Assembly: GCA_036733985.1 (NCBI GenBank) | Contig: DAIMZM010000001.1 | Span: 1 to 64,000, forward strand | Length of the DNA stretch: 64,000 nucleotides | Direction: 5' to 3' | Origin: DAIMZM01 sp036733985 | GTDB taxonomy: Bacteria > Bacillota > Dehalobacteriia > UBA4068 | Shown here: piece after piece, positions 45,537-53,761 of the stretch | Numbering within the stretch: the stretch's first letter is position 1 | How the letters are laid out: each line of letters opens with the position of its first letter | The notes under the pieces: generated by a model | What the model was told of the DNA's origin: nothing | The model's input: the letters and a program-made list of their open reading frames with translations, nothing else | Databases searched by the model: none | Position numbers and translations under genes: made by a program

Positions 45537-46595
45537 TTAATCCAGCAGCATTTTCATCTCCACGCCGCTGATGAAACCATCCTTCACATAGTAGCGTATT
45601 TCCTGGGCCGGCCGGTAATCCTGGCTGACAAAAACATAAGCCTTGTCAAAATCGCACCAGCTCTCTTCCCCGCCGGGCTGCAGCTCCGGCTTCTCCGCCG
45701 CATCCGGATAGGTGGAAAGCAGCCGGGGCTCGTTCATGCCGCAGGTCAAGGCCCCGGCAGCCGCCGCCGGGTCCGTGGTGCGGAGGCGGCTGATATAGCT
45801 GCGGCCGGTTTCCGCCAGCGTATACCAGTCCACCCAGGTCTGGCCCTCCTCCCCGGGGATGGTGATGCTGTAGCAATCCACCCCGGCGTCGTCGCCGCAG
45901 CTGATAGCCGGAGCGATATCCGCCAGATCCTCATTCTCCCAGGGAAAAGCCCCGAAGACCCGGCCCAGGCGGAAGGCGAAACCCGCCTCCCCCTCTTGCC
46001 AGCGGTGCATGGTGAAGCGGTATTCGCTTTCACCATACGCGCCAAGGTCCGGCGCCTCCCCCCGCTGATAAGCCTCGTCCAGCATCGCCTTTAAACCTTC
46101 CTGCAAGGACAGGTCAAAAGCCGGCGAGCCCAGGTCGGTATAGGTGCCGTCTTCGTTCAGGGAGAGCACCCGGGTATTGAAGCGGTCGTCCCGATAATAG
46201 CCGTCCTCGATACGGGCGGCCCCGGCCAGGCCCTGATCTTCGCCAGACTCAGCCAGCTGTACGCCCCAGGCCATCTCGTACAATTCCAGGCCCTTTTCCA
46301 GGGTTTGCCTGTGCGCCACGGACAGCACCGCATAGCCCGCGACCTCTGTGCCCTGATTGACGAAGGAGATGGCCCGTTTCCGGGCCAGCAGATCCGCGAT
46401 CTCTTCCGGACTGCCGGTCGGATCCTCCCCCTCCGCCGGCAAGCCGGCCTGCAGCTCTTCCAGGGTCAGTTCCGCCGGCCGGCTTATCTCCCAGCCATTA
46501 TCCCCCGGCGGCTTCCCCCCCTCCTGCCGCCAGGCGCAGGCGGAAAGAGCCAGCGCCATACCCAGCGCCAACAGGCAAACAAGCGGCTTCTTCAT
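45537..46595 (-). CDS. Lipoprotein of unknown function in an ABC transporter operon
   Basis: A 352-residue lipoprotein: basic MKKP start, hydrophobic signal and lipobox LSAC, then a proline- and charge-rich segment. No known domain is recognised in the body; it ends in an alternating hydrophobic strand region (EIRYYVKDGFISGVEMKMLL). ATG at 46595 is chosen over GTG at 46604 because GGGAGG lies 8 bases upstream. It sits between the binding protein and ATPase genes, so it may assist the transporter or be a second ligand-binding protein. Confidence 0.75.
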   Translation of the reverse strand: MKKPLVCLLALGMALALSACAWRQEGGKPPGDNGWEISRPAELTLEELQAGLPAEGEDPTGSPEEIADLLARKRAISFVNQGTEVAGYAVLSVAHRQTLEKGLELYEMAWGVQLAESGEDQGLAGAARIEDGYYRDDRFNTRVLSLNEDGTYTDLGSPAFDLSLQEGLKAMLDEAYQRGEAPDLGAYGESEYRFTMHRWQEGEAGFAFRLGRVFGAFPWENEDLADIAPAISCGDDAGVDCYSITIPGEEGQTWVDWYTLAETGRSYISRLRTTDPAAAAGALTCGMNEPRLLSTYPDAAEKPELQPGGEESWCDFDKAYVFVSQDYRPAQEIRYYVKDGFISGVEMKMLLD

Positions 46596-46654
46596 ACAAT
46601 CCACCTCCCATATCCTGTCAGACGGGCGGGGTGCTTTTCTTGTTCCACAGCCGA

Positions 46655-46682
46655 AAGGGGCGGCTCCCGTGAACCGCCCCTT
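46655..46682 (-). other. Stem-loop between binding protein and lipoprotein genes
   Basis: A 9-bp perfect stem (46655-46663 with 46674-46682), with only a short TTT after it on the minus strand. It likely reduces read-through from the binding protein gene. Confidence 0.55.
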
Positions 46683-46700
46683 GCTACCGGCTGAATCAAC

Positions 46701-47699
46701 CTATTTTCGAACGCTTTCAGCTATGGTATTATCGATCAGGTCTTCATAGGCGGGCCCGGATTGGATGACCCCTGCTTCAATGATGATATCCAGCAGGCGG
46801 CCGTAATCCGCTTCCAGCATCACCGGGTCGCTTTTCCAGACGTCGATATCCTTGTAGCGCTGGGCCACCACGGTGAGGAGATCCACGTCGCTGTCGGGGA
46901 AGCTGGGAGCCAGGGTTTTAGCCACATCCTGGGCGGAACTGCCGATCACATATTGCTGGCCCCGGTAGACGGCCCGGATAAAGCCGGTAAGCAAATCTTT
47001 GTTCTTTTCCAGATAGCTCTTTTTCACCATAAAGCAGGTATAGGGCACCTCGCCCCCGGCCTCGCCTACGCTGGCCACGATATACCCCTCATCCGCCAGT
47101 TCCATGGTGGAGGCGGAAGGCTCGAACATGGTCACATAGTCGTCGTTGCCGCCGATGAAGGCCCCGCCCATCAGGTTGAACTGCACATCCGTGCGGACAG
47201 TGATATTTTTCCCATCAACCAAGCCATGCTGTTTCAGCACATACTCCAGGGTCATCTGGGGCATGCCCCCGGCCCGGCCGCCAATCACCGAGGTGCCTTC
47301 CAGCTTCGACCAATCAAAATCAGGATCCGGCACTTTGCCCAGGAGGAAGGAGCCGTCCCGCTTGGTCAGCTGGCCAATGACCACCGCATAGTCCTCTTTG
47401 CCTTCATTGTGCACATAGACGGCGGTTTCCGGGCCCATCAGGCCGATATCCGCCTGGCCGGAAAGCAGGGCCGTCATACTCTTGTCAGAGCCGCCGCCAT
47501 TGGTCAGCTCCACCTGCAGGCCCTCTTCCTCAAAATAGCCCAGGTTGATCGCGGCATAGAAAGGCGCGTAGAATACGGAATGCGTCACTTCATTAACTTT
47601 CACGATTTCCAGTTTATCCTGGGAGCAACCGGAAAACAGCAGGCCCATCCAGGCCAGCAGCAGTACCAGCATCAGTAGGGGAAGCCATTTTGTCTTCAT
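46701..47699 (-). CDS. NMT1/SsuA-type ABC transporter substrate-binding lipoprotein
   Basis: A 332-residue lipoprotein with signal segment and lipobox LFSGC near residue 26. The body matches the NMT1/THI5-like family, including HSVFYAPFYAAINLGYFEEEGLQVEL (early) and SGQADIGLMGPETAVYV near residue 80. It collects a small organic ligand (sulfonate, pyrimidine or similar) for the permease at 43823. ATG at 47699 has GGAGGTAAAG upstream. It is the first gene of the operon; an extended -10 promoter element is at 47889-47894. Confidence 0.9.
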   Translation of the reverse strand: MKTKWLPLLMLVLLLAWMGLLFSGCSQDKLEIVKVNEVTHSVFYAPFYAAINLGYFEEEGLQVELTNGGGSDKSMTALLSGQADIGLMGPETAVYVHNEGKEDYAVVIGQLTKRDGSFLLGKVPDPDFDWSKLEGTSVIGGRAGGMPQMTLEYVLKQHGLVDGKNITVRTDVQFNLMGGAFIGGNDDYVTMFEPSASTMELADEGYIVASVGEAGGEVPYTCFMVKKSYLEKNKDLLTGFIRAVYRGQQYVIGSSAQDVAKTLAPSFPDSDVDLLTVVAQRYKDIDVWKSDPVMLEADYGRLLDIIIEAGVIQSGPAYEDLIDNTIAESVRK

Positions 47700-47754
47700 A
47701 TCTTTACCTCCTTCTATGATACCGCCATTATATGACGCTCCCGGCCGGAGGTGC

Positions 47755-47788
47755 GTAAAAAACATAACGCCGCCCGGTAAGGGCGGCG
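47755..47788 (-). terminator. Terminator of the amino acid ABC operon
   Basis: An 8-bp perfect GC stem (47768-47775 with 47781-47788) with a 5-base loop, followed on the minus strand by TTATGTTTTTT. It ends the operon that starts at 50647. The rest of the 300-base gap from 47700 to 48000 holds only this terminator and the promoter of the NMT1-type operon. Confidence 0.88.
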
Positions 47789-47888
47789 CTATGCCAAAAG
47801 AGAAGGGGGAATGTTACAAACGAAATGTTTGTCATGAAGAAGAGAAGAAGGTTTGTCTTGTTACTTTGCTATCCTCTATTTCGTTATC

Positions 47889-47894
47889 AGTATA
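47889..47894 (-). promoter_or_regulatory. Extended -10 promoter element of the NMT1-type operon
   Basis: TATACT on the minus strand, with TG at the extended position; the -35 region is poor. It lies about 190 bases upstream of the binding-protein start. Confidence 0.45.
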
Positions 47895-47999
47895 ACACGG
47901 CTTTTTGATAACTGCGTGAAAATCAGCTGAGCAATGTTGGAAAGCAGCTTGATTTTCCCCCTGCTTCCCGGCCCCGGCCTGTGCCGGCCGGCCCGGCGC

Positions 48000-49085
48000 T
48001 TAATGCTCAATGACAAAACGCAGCCGGACGCCGGCTCCCTCCTGGCCAAGGGTCTCATCAATCAGCAGGGGCCTGAGAATGCGCCTGCCCAGCTCGTCCA
48101 CTGCCGGATGGTCCAGGGCGGAGGCCGTCAAACTGGAAAATTCCAGATATACGTCCTTAAAGCCGGTCCGGTCCGAGCTGCGCAGGCGGAAGACGGCCTC
48201 GGGGGCGCCGCCCTGGCCCAGGATGGGGTAAATCAGCTCTTCGTAAATGGCCGTGATCATATTCATCTGTTTTCTGCTATAGCCGTAGGGGATGCAATAT
48301 TGCCGGATCCGGCTCATAAAAGAGTAGATATCCAGGTTTTCGCCAATGATCCGTTCCTCGTAGACCTTCAGCTTATCCACAAAGGTGCGGGTCTTTTCCC
48401 GCTCCGGCGCGTCAAAGATCTGCTCCGGCGGCCCGGCTTCATAAATGCCCTGCTCCGCCATGAAGACAATCTTCTTCCCTACGGCCCGGGCAAAGTCCAT
48501 TTCATGGGTGACCATCACCGAGGTCAGGCCTTCCTGCACCAGGCGGAGGATCACGCTTTGCACCTCGTCCACCATGGTGGGATCCAGGGCCGAGGTGGGC
48601 TCGTCAAAGAGGATGATTTCCGGATGCATGATCAGGCAGCGGGCAATGGCCACCCGCTGTTTCTGCCCCCCCGACAGCTGGCTGGGCATATGGAATTTCC
48701 GGTTATCCATGCCCACCAGGGCCAGCAGGGACAGGGCCTCCTCAATGGCCGCTCTTTTCGGTACACGGTTCACCCTGATTGGCGCCAGGATCATGTTTTC
48801 CAGCACATTCAGGTGGGAAAAGAGGTTGAAGCTCTGATAGACCATGCCGATCCGGGCCCGGAGCCGGTCCAGGTCAGCCCCTGGGGCCAGGATATCCGCC
48901 CCATCCAGCAGGATTTGCCCGCCGCTGGGCGTCTCCATCCGGTTGATGCAGCGGAGCAGCGTGCTCTTGCCGCAGCCGGAGCCGCCGATGATCACCAGGG
49001 AATCCCCCTGCTCAATCGTGAGGTTCACCTGCTGGAAAATCAGATTTTCGCCAAACTTCTTGCTGAGATCGCGGATCTGGATCAT
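48000..49085 (-). CDS. Polar amino acid-type ABC transporter ATPase with C-terminal extension
   Basis: A 361-residue ATPase. Residues 1-240 form a GlnQ-like core: Walker A GGSGCGKST, signature QLSGGQKQR, Walker B IILFDEPTSALD, switch His VTHEMDFA. After the usual end near residue 245 there is an extra domain of about 110 residues with a helix NMITAIYEELIYPIL and beta strands, unlike the ACT-type tail of MetN-like transporters. It could be a regulatory or GHKL-like domain; that is uncertain. ATG at 49085 overlaps the permease stop by four bases. Confidence 0.9.
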   Translation of the reverse strand: MIQIRDLSKKFGENLIFQQVNLTIEQGDSLVIIGGSGCGKSTLLRCINRMETPSGGQILLDGADILAPGADLDRLRARIGMVYQSFNLFSHLNVLENMILAPIRVNRVPKRAAIEEALSLLALVGMDNRKFHMPSQLSGGQKQRVAIARCLIMHPEIILFDEPTSALDPTMVDEVQSVILRLVQEGLTSVMVTHEMDFARAVGKKIVFMAEQGIYEAGPPEQIFDAPEREKTRTFVDKLKVYEERIIGENLDIYSFMSRIRQYCIPYGYSRKQMNMITAIYEELIYPILGQGGAPEAVFRLRSSDRTGFKDVYLEFSSLTASALDHPAVDELGRRILRPLLIDETLGQEGAGVRLRFVIEH

Positions 49086-49774
49086 AGATCAGCCTCCGAA
49101 AGATGCTTTTCCCGGCCCAGCAGGGACAGAAGCGCCGAAGCCAGGCAGCCGATGAGGATATAGAGCAGGGAGACGATGACCAGCCCGGCCACGGCGTCAA
49201 AAGTGCGGGAGGTGATGATATCCGAGGCCCGGGTCAAATCCTGAACCGCCAGATAGCCCACCACCGCGGTTTCCTGCAGGGTAATGACGAACTGGTTTTT
49301 ATAGATGGGCAAGGCCTGGCGCACCGCCTGGGGCAGCACCACCCGGAGAAAGGCCTCCCGCTTGCTTAAGCCCAAGGAACGGGCGGCCTCCTTTTCCCCG
49401 GGGGAAACCGTTTCCACCGCCGTATAGAAGATGCTGTAAATATAGGCGGCGGATTTGACGGTCAGGCCCAGGATCACCAGGAGCTTCAGGCTGAGAGCGG
49501 TATTGACGAAGATGACGTAAATCATCAGCATCAGCAAAACCAGGGTGGGCAGGCGCACAAAGAACTGGGTCAGGATATCCACGGCCCTGCCCAGCCATTT
49601 GTAGCGGGAACGCTTGCAGATGCAGAGCAGCGCGCCTAACAGGCTGCCGGCAATAAAGGCGGAAAAAGTCAGCAGCAGCGTGGTCAGGAGGCCCTCCAGC
49701 AAAAAATGCCAGCGGTTCTGATGGATCAGGTTCAGGTACAGCCGGTTTTGCAGGGAAGCTAAAAATTCACCCAT
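49082..49774 (-). CDS. Polar amino acid-type ABC transporter permease (HisM/GlnP-like)
   Basis: A 230-residue permease with five or six helices and the EAA-type loop ARSLGLSKREAFLRVVLPQAVRQALP near residue 140. It is in the His/Glu/Gln/Arg/cystine class. It lies between binding protein and ATPase genes, coupled to the latter by an ATGA overlap. Confidence 0.93.
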   Translation of the reverse strand: MGEFLASLQNRLYLNLIHQNRWHFLLEGLLTTLLLTFSAFIAGSLLGALLCICKRSRYKWLGRAVDILTQFFVRLPTLVLLMLMIYVIFVNTALSLKLLVILGLTVKSAAYIYSIFYTAVETVSPGEKEAARSLGLSKREAFLRVVLPQAVRQALPIYKNQFVITLQETAVVGYLAVQDLTRASDIITSRTFDAVAGLVIVSLLYILIGCLASALLSLLGREKHLSEADL

Positions 49775-49798
49775 GAAACCATCCTTTCAGCCGGTTGC

Positions 49799-50647
49799 TC
49801 AATAGAAGTCCAGCACATCTTCGGAGATGCCGCTTTCCAGCAGGGATTCGTCGGTAATGGCCACCCAGACCAGCTGGCTGACATAATGGGGCTTGGTGCA
49901 GAGCAGCCCGGAAGTCCGGGCATATTCCTCATAATAGCCGGATAAGCCGTCGATCATCATTTCCGCCCGGCCCACGGTCAGGTCGGTGATGGCCGCCATA
50001 TAGGAGCTGAAAATGAATTCCGCCTGGTAATTGCGGGAATTGGCAAAGTGGGTGACCAGCTCTACCTCCAGCCCGGCCAGGGACTCTTGCTCAAAATCCC
50101 AGTAGCAATAGGGATAATAATCCTCGCAAACCACCCGGATCGTTTCTCCGGTACCGGTAGCCGGCACATCCCGGCGCTGATAATCCGCCAGAAAAGCCGC
50201 GTCCCCCCGGCGCACAAGATCCGCGTAAGCTTCCGTTTGCTGGAATTCCTCGATAAAAGCGTCGTATTCCTGCTGCAGGTCAGGCCGCCCCGGCGTCACA
50301 AAGGCCAGGATTTCGTCTTCCACGATGGGCGGGGAGAGAACGGTAAAAGCCGGCATGCTGCGGCACAGCAAGCCGGCGCTGGCCATTTCCAGGGCCAGAT
50401 AATCCACATAGCCGTATTTCATGGCCATCACCGCCCCGGCCATGCTGTTATAACGCAGGATCTCCGCCTCTTCCGCCCAAGGGCATTGATCAAAATAACA
50501 ATCCGCGTTCCAGCTCAGGACGACGCCGATGGTACCGCTTTGCCAGTCCTCCTGGTCCGGTACGCCGGTGGGGCGGGCCTTTGGGGCGCAAGCGGACAGG
50601 GCCAGCAACAAAACCAGAAACAGCAGGGCGACAGACGCCTTTTTCAT
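49799..50647 (-). CDS. Type 3-like substrate-binding lipoprotein with apparently permuted domain order
   Basis: A 282-residue lipoprotein with lipobox LSAC near residue 20. Residues about 38-150 resemble the second half of an SBP_bac_3 protein: GTIGVVLSW (the GK-VGV strand), SMAGAVMAMKYGYVDYLALE, and the closing helix EEFQQTEAYADLVRRG. Residues about 165-265 resemble the first half: TIRVVCEDYYPYCYWDFE, AGLEVELVTHFAN, MAAITDLTVGRAEMMIDGL, and PHYVSQLVWV. The chain ends where the second half would normally begin. ATG at 50647 is preceded by GGGAGA and AAGG. It is the first gene of the importer. Confidence 0.8.
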   Translation of the reverse strand: MKKASVALLFLVLLLALSACAPKARPTGVPDQEDWQSGTIGVVLSWNADCYFDQCPWAEEAEILRYNSMAGAVMAMKYGYVDYLALEMASAGLLCRSMPAFTVLSPPIVEDEILAFVTPGRPDLQQEYDAFIEEFQQTEAYADLVRRGDAAFLADYQRRDVPATGTGETIRVVCEDYYPYCYWDFEQESLAGLEVELVTHFANSRNYQAEFIFSSYMAAITDLTVGRAEMMIDGLSGYYEEYARTSGLLCTKPHYVSQLVWVAITDESLLESGISEDVLDFY

Positions 50648-50691
50648 GCCTTCATCTCCCAGGCAACCCGAATCATGCTTTACAACAACAT

Positions 50692-50721
50692 ATTTTAGCA
50701 AAATATTACAATATCTGTCAA
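50692..50721 (-). promoter_or_regulatory. Promoter of the polar amino acid-type ABC operon
   Basis: On the minus strand TTGACA (50716-50721), 18 bases, TAAAAT (50692-50697), with an extended TG. Confidence 0.8.
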
Positions 50722-50733
50722 TAAAAAACGCCT

Positions 50734-50766
50734 AAAAAAGGCCGGGACAGGATTTGTCCCGGCCTT
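50734..50766 (-). terminator. Terminator of the 75-residue protein gene
   Basis: A 12-bp perfect stem (50738-50749 with 50755-50766) and a 5-base loop. On the minus strand a run of six T (50734-50739, overlapping the stem base) follows. Confidence 0.9.
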
Positions 50767-50785
50767 GATGCGTACCCGCCGGCTT

Positions 50786-51013
50786 TTATAAGGTAATGGA
50801 CGAGGTGTATTCCACCTTGATCTCATTATCCTTGGTCCGGGCCAGTTTGGCCTTGTTGCCCCGGCCGTCGTCAATGGTCATTTTCTCAATGCTGAACTGG
50901 TTAAAAAAATTGACCGCATCGGCTTCCACAAAGGCGGCCCAGTTCTTTTTCCGCTGGCTGCCCGGCGCCAGGGCTTCTTCCAGGGACTGGGGATTTGCAT
51001 AATTCTGGCTCAT
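50786..51013 (-). CDS. Small soluble protein (75 aa), function unknown
   Basis: A 75-residue protein with an N-terminal helix-rich part (SLEEALAPGSQRKKNWAAF) and a C-terminal beta-like part (IDDGRGNKAKLAR, IKVEYTSSITL). AGGAGGAAAC lies before the ATG, and promoter and terminator fit a single-gene transcript. No cysteine or catalytic motif is seen and I do not recognise the family. Confidence 0.8.
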   Translation of the reverse strand: MSQNYANPQSLEEALAPGSQRKKNWAAFVEADAVNFFNQFSIEKMTIDDGRGNKAKLARTKDNEIKVEYTSSITL

Positions 51014-51045
51014 AGTTTCCTCCTCTTGGCTTGGTCTGCCGTTTT

Positions 51046-51075
51046 AGTATACCACAGGGGGAGGGGGGAAGTAAA
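51046..51075 (-). promoter_or_regulatory. Promoter of the 75-residue protein gene
   Basis: On the minus strand TTTACT (51070-51075), 18 bases, TATACT (51046-51051), with TG at the extended -10 position. Confidence 0.75.
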
Positions 51076-51298
51076 TGCTTCCTTTGGCCAAAAGCGGCAA
51101 ACAGGGCCTCAAGCTTTACATGGATTTTACAGAACTGGAAAATCCGTCGCTTTTTACCGCTTTTTTGCAAATAGGGCTTGAAGTTTGCATCTATATTCTG
51201 TTATTATTAATTTACGCTGAAAGAACCGCAGTATTGTTTCTGAGATTTTGCTGTTCATTCAGATTATATTAATTCACATTATTAGGAGGTTTTTTAAA

Positions 51299-52030
51299 AT
51301 GAAGGACATGAAGCTGTTGCTGGTCATGGCGCTGGCCCTGTCTTTAGTCTTCGCTTTTGGCGCTGTTGCTCTGGCTGAGGAGGCCACCCCGGCTCCCGAC
51401 GCTACCACCGAGACCCCCCCTGCGGAAACGGCCCAGCCCACCGAAGAGGTGACCACCGACGCCCCTGCTGAGGAAGAAGCGCCCGCGGAACCCTTTGTGA
51501 TCCCGGTGCCGGAAAAGGTTCAGCTGACCAATCAGGCCCTCACTGTTGACGGCAAAGCCGTGACCCCTGCCGCTTACAATATCGACGGCTACAACTACTT
51601 CAAGCTCCGGGATCTGGCCGCGCTGCTGAAGGATAGCGGGTCCAAGTTCAACATTGCCGTGGATGCCGAGACCTTCACCATCACCCTGACCAAGGGCGAA
51701 GCCTACACCCCCATCGAGGGCGATCTGGCCGCTATTGAAGACAAATCCGCCACCTGCGTGCCCAGCACCTGGAAGGTACAGATCGGCGACGCAGCTGCCG
51801 AAGTCCTGGTCTACAATATCGGCGGCAACAACTTCTTCAAGCTGAGCGACCTGGGCACGGCCCTGGGCTTCGGCGTGAAGTATGACGAAGCCAGCCGCAC
51901 CATCATCGTGGAAAGCGCCGGCTATGTGGCCCCCGCTGAAACCCCCGCCGAGACCCCTGCCGAGACTCCTGCCGAAACCCCGGCGGAGACTCCTGCCGAA
52001 ACCACCGAAACCACCACGCCTGACGCCTAA
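51299..52030 (+). CDS. Secreted protein with copper amine oxidase N-terminal-like (stalk) domain and PAET repeat tail
   Basis: A 243-residue exported protein. Signal peptide residues 1-25 (cleavage after ALA). Residues 26-70 are Thr/Pro/Glu-rich. Residues about 75-215 hold a copper amine oxidase N-terminal-like stalk domain; the pattern YNIDGYNYFKLRDLAALL and YNIGGNNFFKLSDLGTALGF is diagnostic and occurs twice. The C-terminus has six PAET repeats. No sortase or SLH motif is seen, so surface attachment is not shown. ATG at 51299 has AGGAGGT 9 bases before it, which argues against an upstream start at 51248. It stands alone with a terminator after it; a candidate promoter is TTGAAG-N17-TTATTA near 51180-51208. 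Confidence 0.85.
   Translation: MKDMKLLLVMALALSLVFAFGAVALAEEATPAPDATTETPPAETAQPTEEVTTDAPAEEEAPAEPFVIPVPEKVQLTNQALTVDGKAVTPAAYNIDGYNYFKLRDLAALLKDSGSKFNIAVDAETFTITLTKGEAYTPIEGDLAAIEDKSATCVPSTWKVQIGDAAAEVLVYNIGGNNFFKLSDLGTALGFGVKYDEASRTIIVESAGYVAPAETPAETPAETPAETPAETPAETTETTTPDA
51932..52003 (+). repeat. Six tandem 12-bp repeats encoding PAET
   Basis: Six in-frame copies of a 12-base unit coding Pro-Ala-Glu-Thr with many synonymous differences. The variation among copies implies selection on the protein sequence rather than recent slippage. Confidence 0.85.
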
Positions 52031-52058
52031 GCCGGTTTTCGGCCAGGCTTTGCTCAGC

Positions 52059-52092
52059 AAAGTACAGCTTTAGACATAAAAGTACAGCTTTA
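52059..52092 (+). repeat. Short direct repeat after the stalk-domain gene
   Basis: AAAGTACAGCTTTA occurs twice (52059-52072 and 52079-52092), 20 bases apart, in the 3' untranslated region ahead of the terminator. Confidence 0.7.
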
Positions 52093-52109
52093 CACCTATC
52101 AGAACAATG

Positions 52110-52139
52110 GCAGGCGGCCCTTTCGGGCCGCCTGCTTTT
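52110..52139 (+). terminator. Terminator of the stalk-domain gene
   Basis: An 11-bp perfect GC stem (52110-52120 with 52125-52135), tetraloop TTTC, then TTTT. Confidence 0.92.
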
Positions 52140-52260
52140 CCACTTTACCCGGGCGGGATCTTAGGCTATAATCGTACTATATTGCGGGTTCTATTGCCGG
52201 GCTGTCCGCTGTTTCCGCCCTGACGGAAGCCAAAGCCCAGGCTGATCCAAGGGGGATTCC

Positions 52261-52800
52261 ATGCACGTTTTCCTCACCGGCCCGATCCAGGCGGGCAAAA
52301 GCACCGTGATCAACAAAACCGTGGCCAATCTGCCCCCAGAACTGCTGGCCGGTTTCCGCACGGTCAGCCTGGCTTCCCAACTGCCCCAGGCCCTGGCGGA
52401 AACCTATATCGTGCCGGCCTGGGAGGCGGCGCCGGCCCTGAACCGGGACCGCCTGATCGGCATCCGCTGGGGGGAAGGGCTTTATACCCCCTTTGCCGGG
52501 GCTTTCGATAGCGGCGGCCTGGCCATCCTGGGGGCAAAACGGCAGGCCAATCTGTTGCTCATGGATGAGCTGGGCTTCATGGAGAGCCAAGCGCCCCGCT
52601 TCTGCCAGGCTGTGCTAAGCCTGCTGGATCAGGATACCCCCATCCTGGGGGTGGTGAAGCCCAGATCCACGCCCCTGCTGGACAGTGTGCGCCAGCATCC
52701 CGGCGTCAAAGTGCTGACGGTCAATGAAAACAACCGGGATCAGCTGCCCCGATTGATCCGGGAATTGCTGATCCTCCAGCCGGCGCAGCCTCGGCCTTAG
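52261..52800 (+). CDS. Nucleoside-triphosphatase, THEP1-like
   Basis: A 179-residue P-loop NTPase. Walker A GPIQAGKST (residues 7-15) and Walker B LLLMDELGFME (near residue 100), plus the C-terminal VLTVNENNRDQLP, place it in the NTPase_1/THEP1 family. Such enzymes hydrolyse nucleoside triphosphates in vitro and their cellular role is unknown. A GGGGGA sequence lies before the ATG. It converges with and overlaps the hydrolase gene by four bases. Confidence 0.85.
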   Translation: MHVFLTGPIQAGKSTVINKTVANLPPELLAGFRTVSLASQLPQALAETYIVPAWEAAPALNRDRLIGIRWGEGLYTPFAGAFDSGGLAILGAKRQANLLLMDELGFMESQAPRFCQAVLSLLDQDTPILGVVKPRSTPLLDSVRQHPGVKVLTVNENNRDQLPRLIRELLILQPAQPRP

Positions 52801-53564
52801 GCGTTGGCAAAAAAAGCCTTAGCCGCCGCCACCACCTGCCCGGTTTGCCCCGGCCCCTCAAAGCGGTGATTCGCGCCGGCTACCACCAGCAGCCGGGCCT
52901 TGAAGCGCTGGGCAAAGGCCTGGGCGTCCGCCAGGGGCGCGGTCTCATCCGCGTCCCCATGGATCATCAATAGCTCGGCCATGTCCGGGCGGCACAGGCT
53001 GAAGGCGTCGTGAGTCTGTAAATCCCGGCGGAAGCCGGGGGTCACTTTAAAAGGCCGCTGATAATCCCCCCGTACCCAGCACCAGCCCTGGGCTTCCAGC
53101 AAGGCCAGATCCTCCGGGGCGGCTTCGGCCTCGAAAAGGTTGGGCATGGTCACGGCGGCGCAGCGGAGCATGGCCTTTTGGCCCTGATGGGGTCGGAGGG
53201 CCAAATAGAGGCTGAGCAGATAAGCGCCGAAGCTGGAGCCAAAATAGCAGAGCTCCGCCTCAGGGGCCTGGGCCAGGGCAAAAACCTCTGCCGCGGCGAT
53301 ATCGTCCAGGCAATTGCCGATCCGGAGGCTTAAGCCCTCGTCCCGGCTTTCGCCATGGCCGGGAAAATCAAAGCAGAGATACCCCAGGCCCAAAGGTAGC
53401 AGGGCTTGCCAAAGCTCCTGATTGGTGCCGCTGTCTTTGCTGGAGCCAAAGCCGTGGCAGGCCAGGACCACCCGTCTGGCCTGGGGCGGGATTTGGTACA
53501 GGCAGGGGATGGCGTAACCGGCTTTGCCGGAAAGCTCAGTCTTGGTCATCATGGTTTCAGTCAT
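52797..53564 (-). CDS. Alpha/beta hydrolase
   Basis: A 255-residue serine hydrolase of the alpha/beta fold. The nucleophile elbow FGSSFGAY (Ser in GxSxG) near residue 102, the Asp in IHGDADETAP and the His in GANHRFEG complete the triad. HGFGSSKDSG provides the oxyanion region. ATG at 53564 is used; the start could also be a nearby internal ATG at 53549 or 53546. Substrate unknown; likely an esterase or small-molecule hydrolase in the cytoplasm, as no signal peptide is seen. Confidence 0.85.
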   Translation of the reverse strand: MTETMMTKTELSGKAGYAIPCLYQIPPQARRVVLACHGFGSSKDSGTNQELWQALLPLGLGYLCFDFPGHGESRDEGLSLRIGNCLDDIAAAEVFALAQAPEAELCYFGSSFGAYLLSLYLALRPHQGQKAMLRCAAVTMPNLFEAEAAPEDLALLEAQGWCWVRGDYQRPFKVTPGFRRDLQTHDAFSLCRPDMAELLMIHGDADETAPLADAQAFAQRFKARLLVVAGANHRFEGPGQTGQVVAAAKAFFANA

Positions 53565-53656
53565 CCTGGAAGGCGTCCTTTTCCCTATTTTTCTTATATT
53601 TTCCACAATTATCACTGAAAACCTGCCTGCTCTCCCCTGATGCCGCCAGATTTTCC

Positions 53657-53685
53657 TTGCCCCGGGCCCTTAGGCTTAGTATAAT
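53657..53685 (+). promoter_or_regulatory. Promoter of the PH-domain protein gene
   Basis: TTGCCC at 53657-53662 and TATAAT at 53680-53685, 17 bases apart. Confidence 0.75.
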
Positions 53686-53761
53686 AGCAGTAGCATCATG
53701 ATAATACCTATTCCGGATTCCGGCAGGCCTGGCCGCCGGACCAGAGAGAGAGGCGGGCAAA

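Noticed and set aside
51075..51272. Possible 65-residue hydrophobic protein on the plus strand
   Set aside because: A GGGGGG sequence precedes the ATG, but the frame covers the promoter of the minus-strand gene at 50786 and has no terminator or conserved feature.
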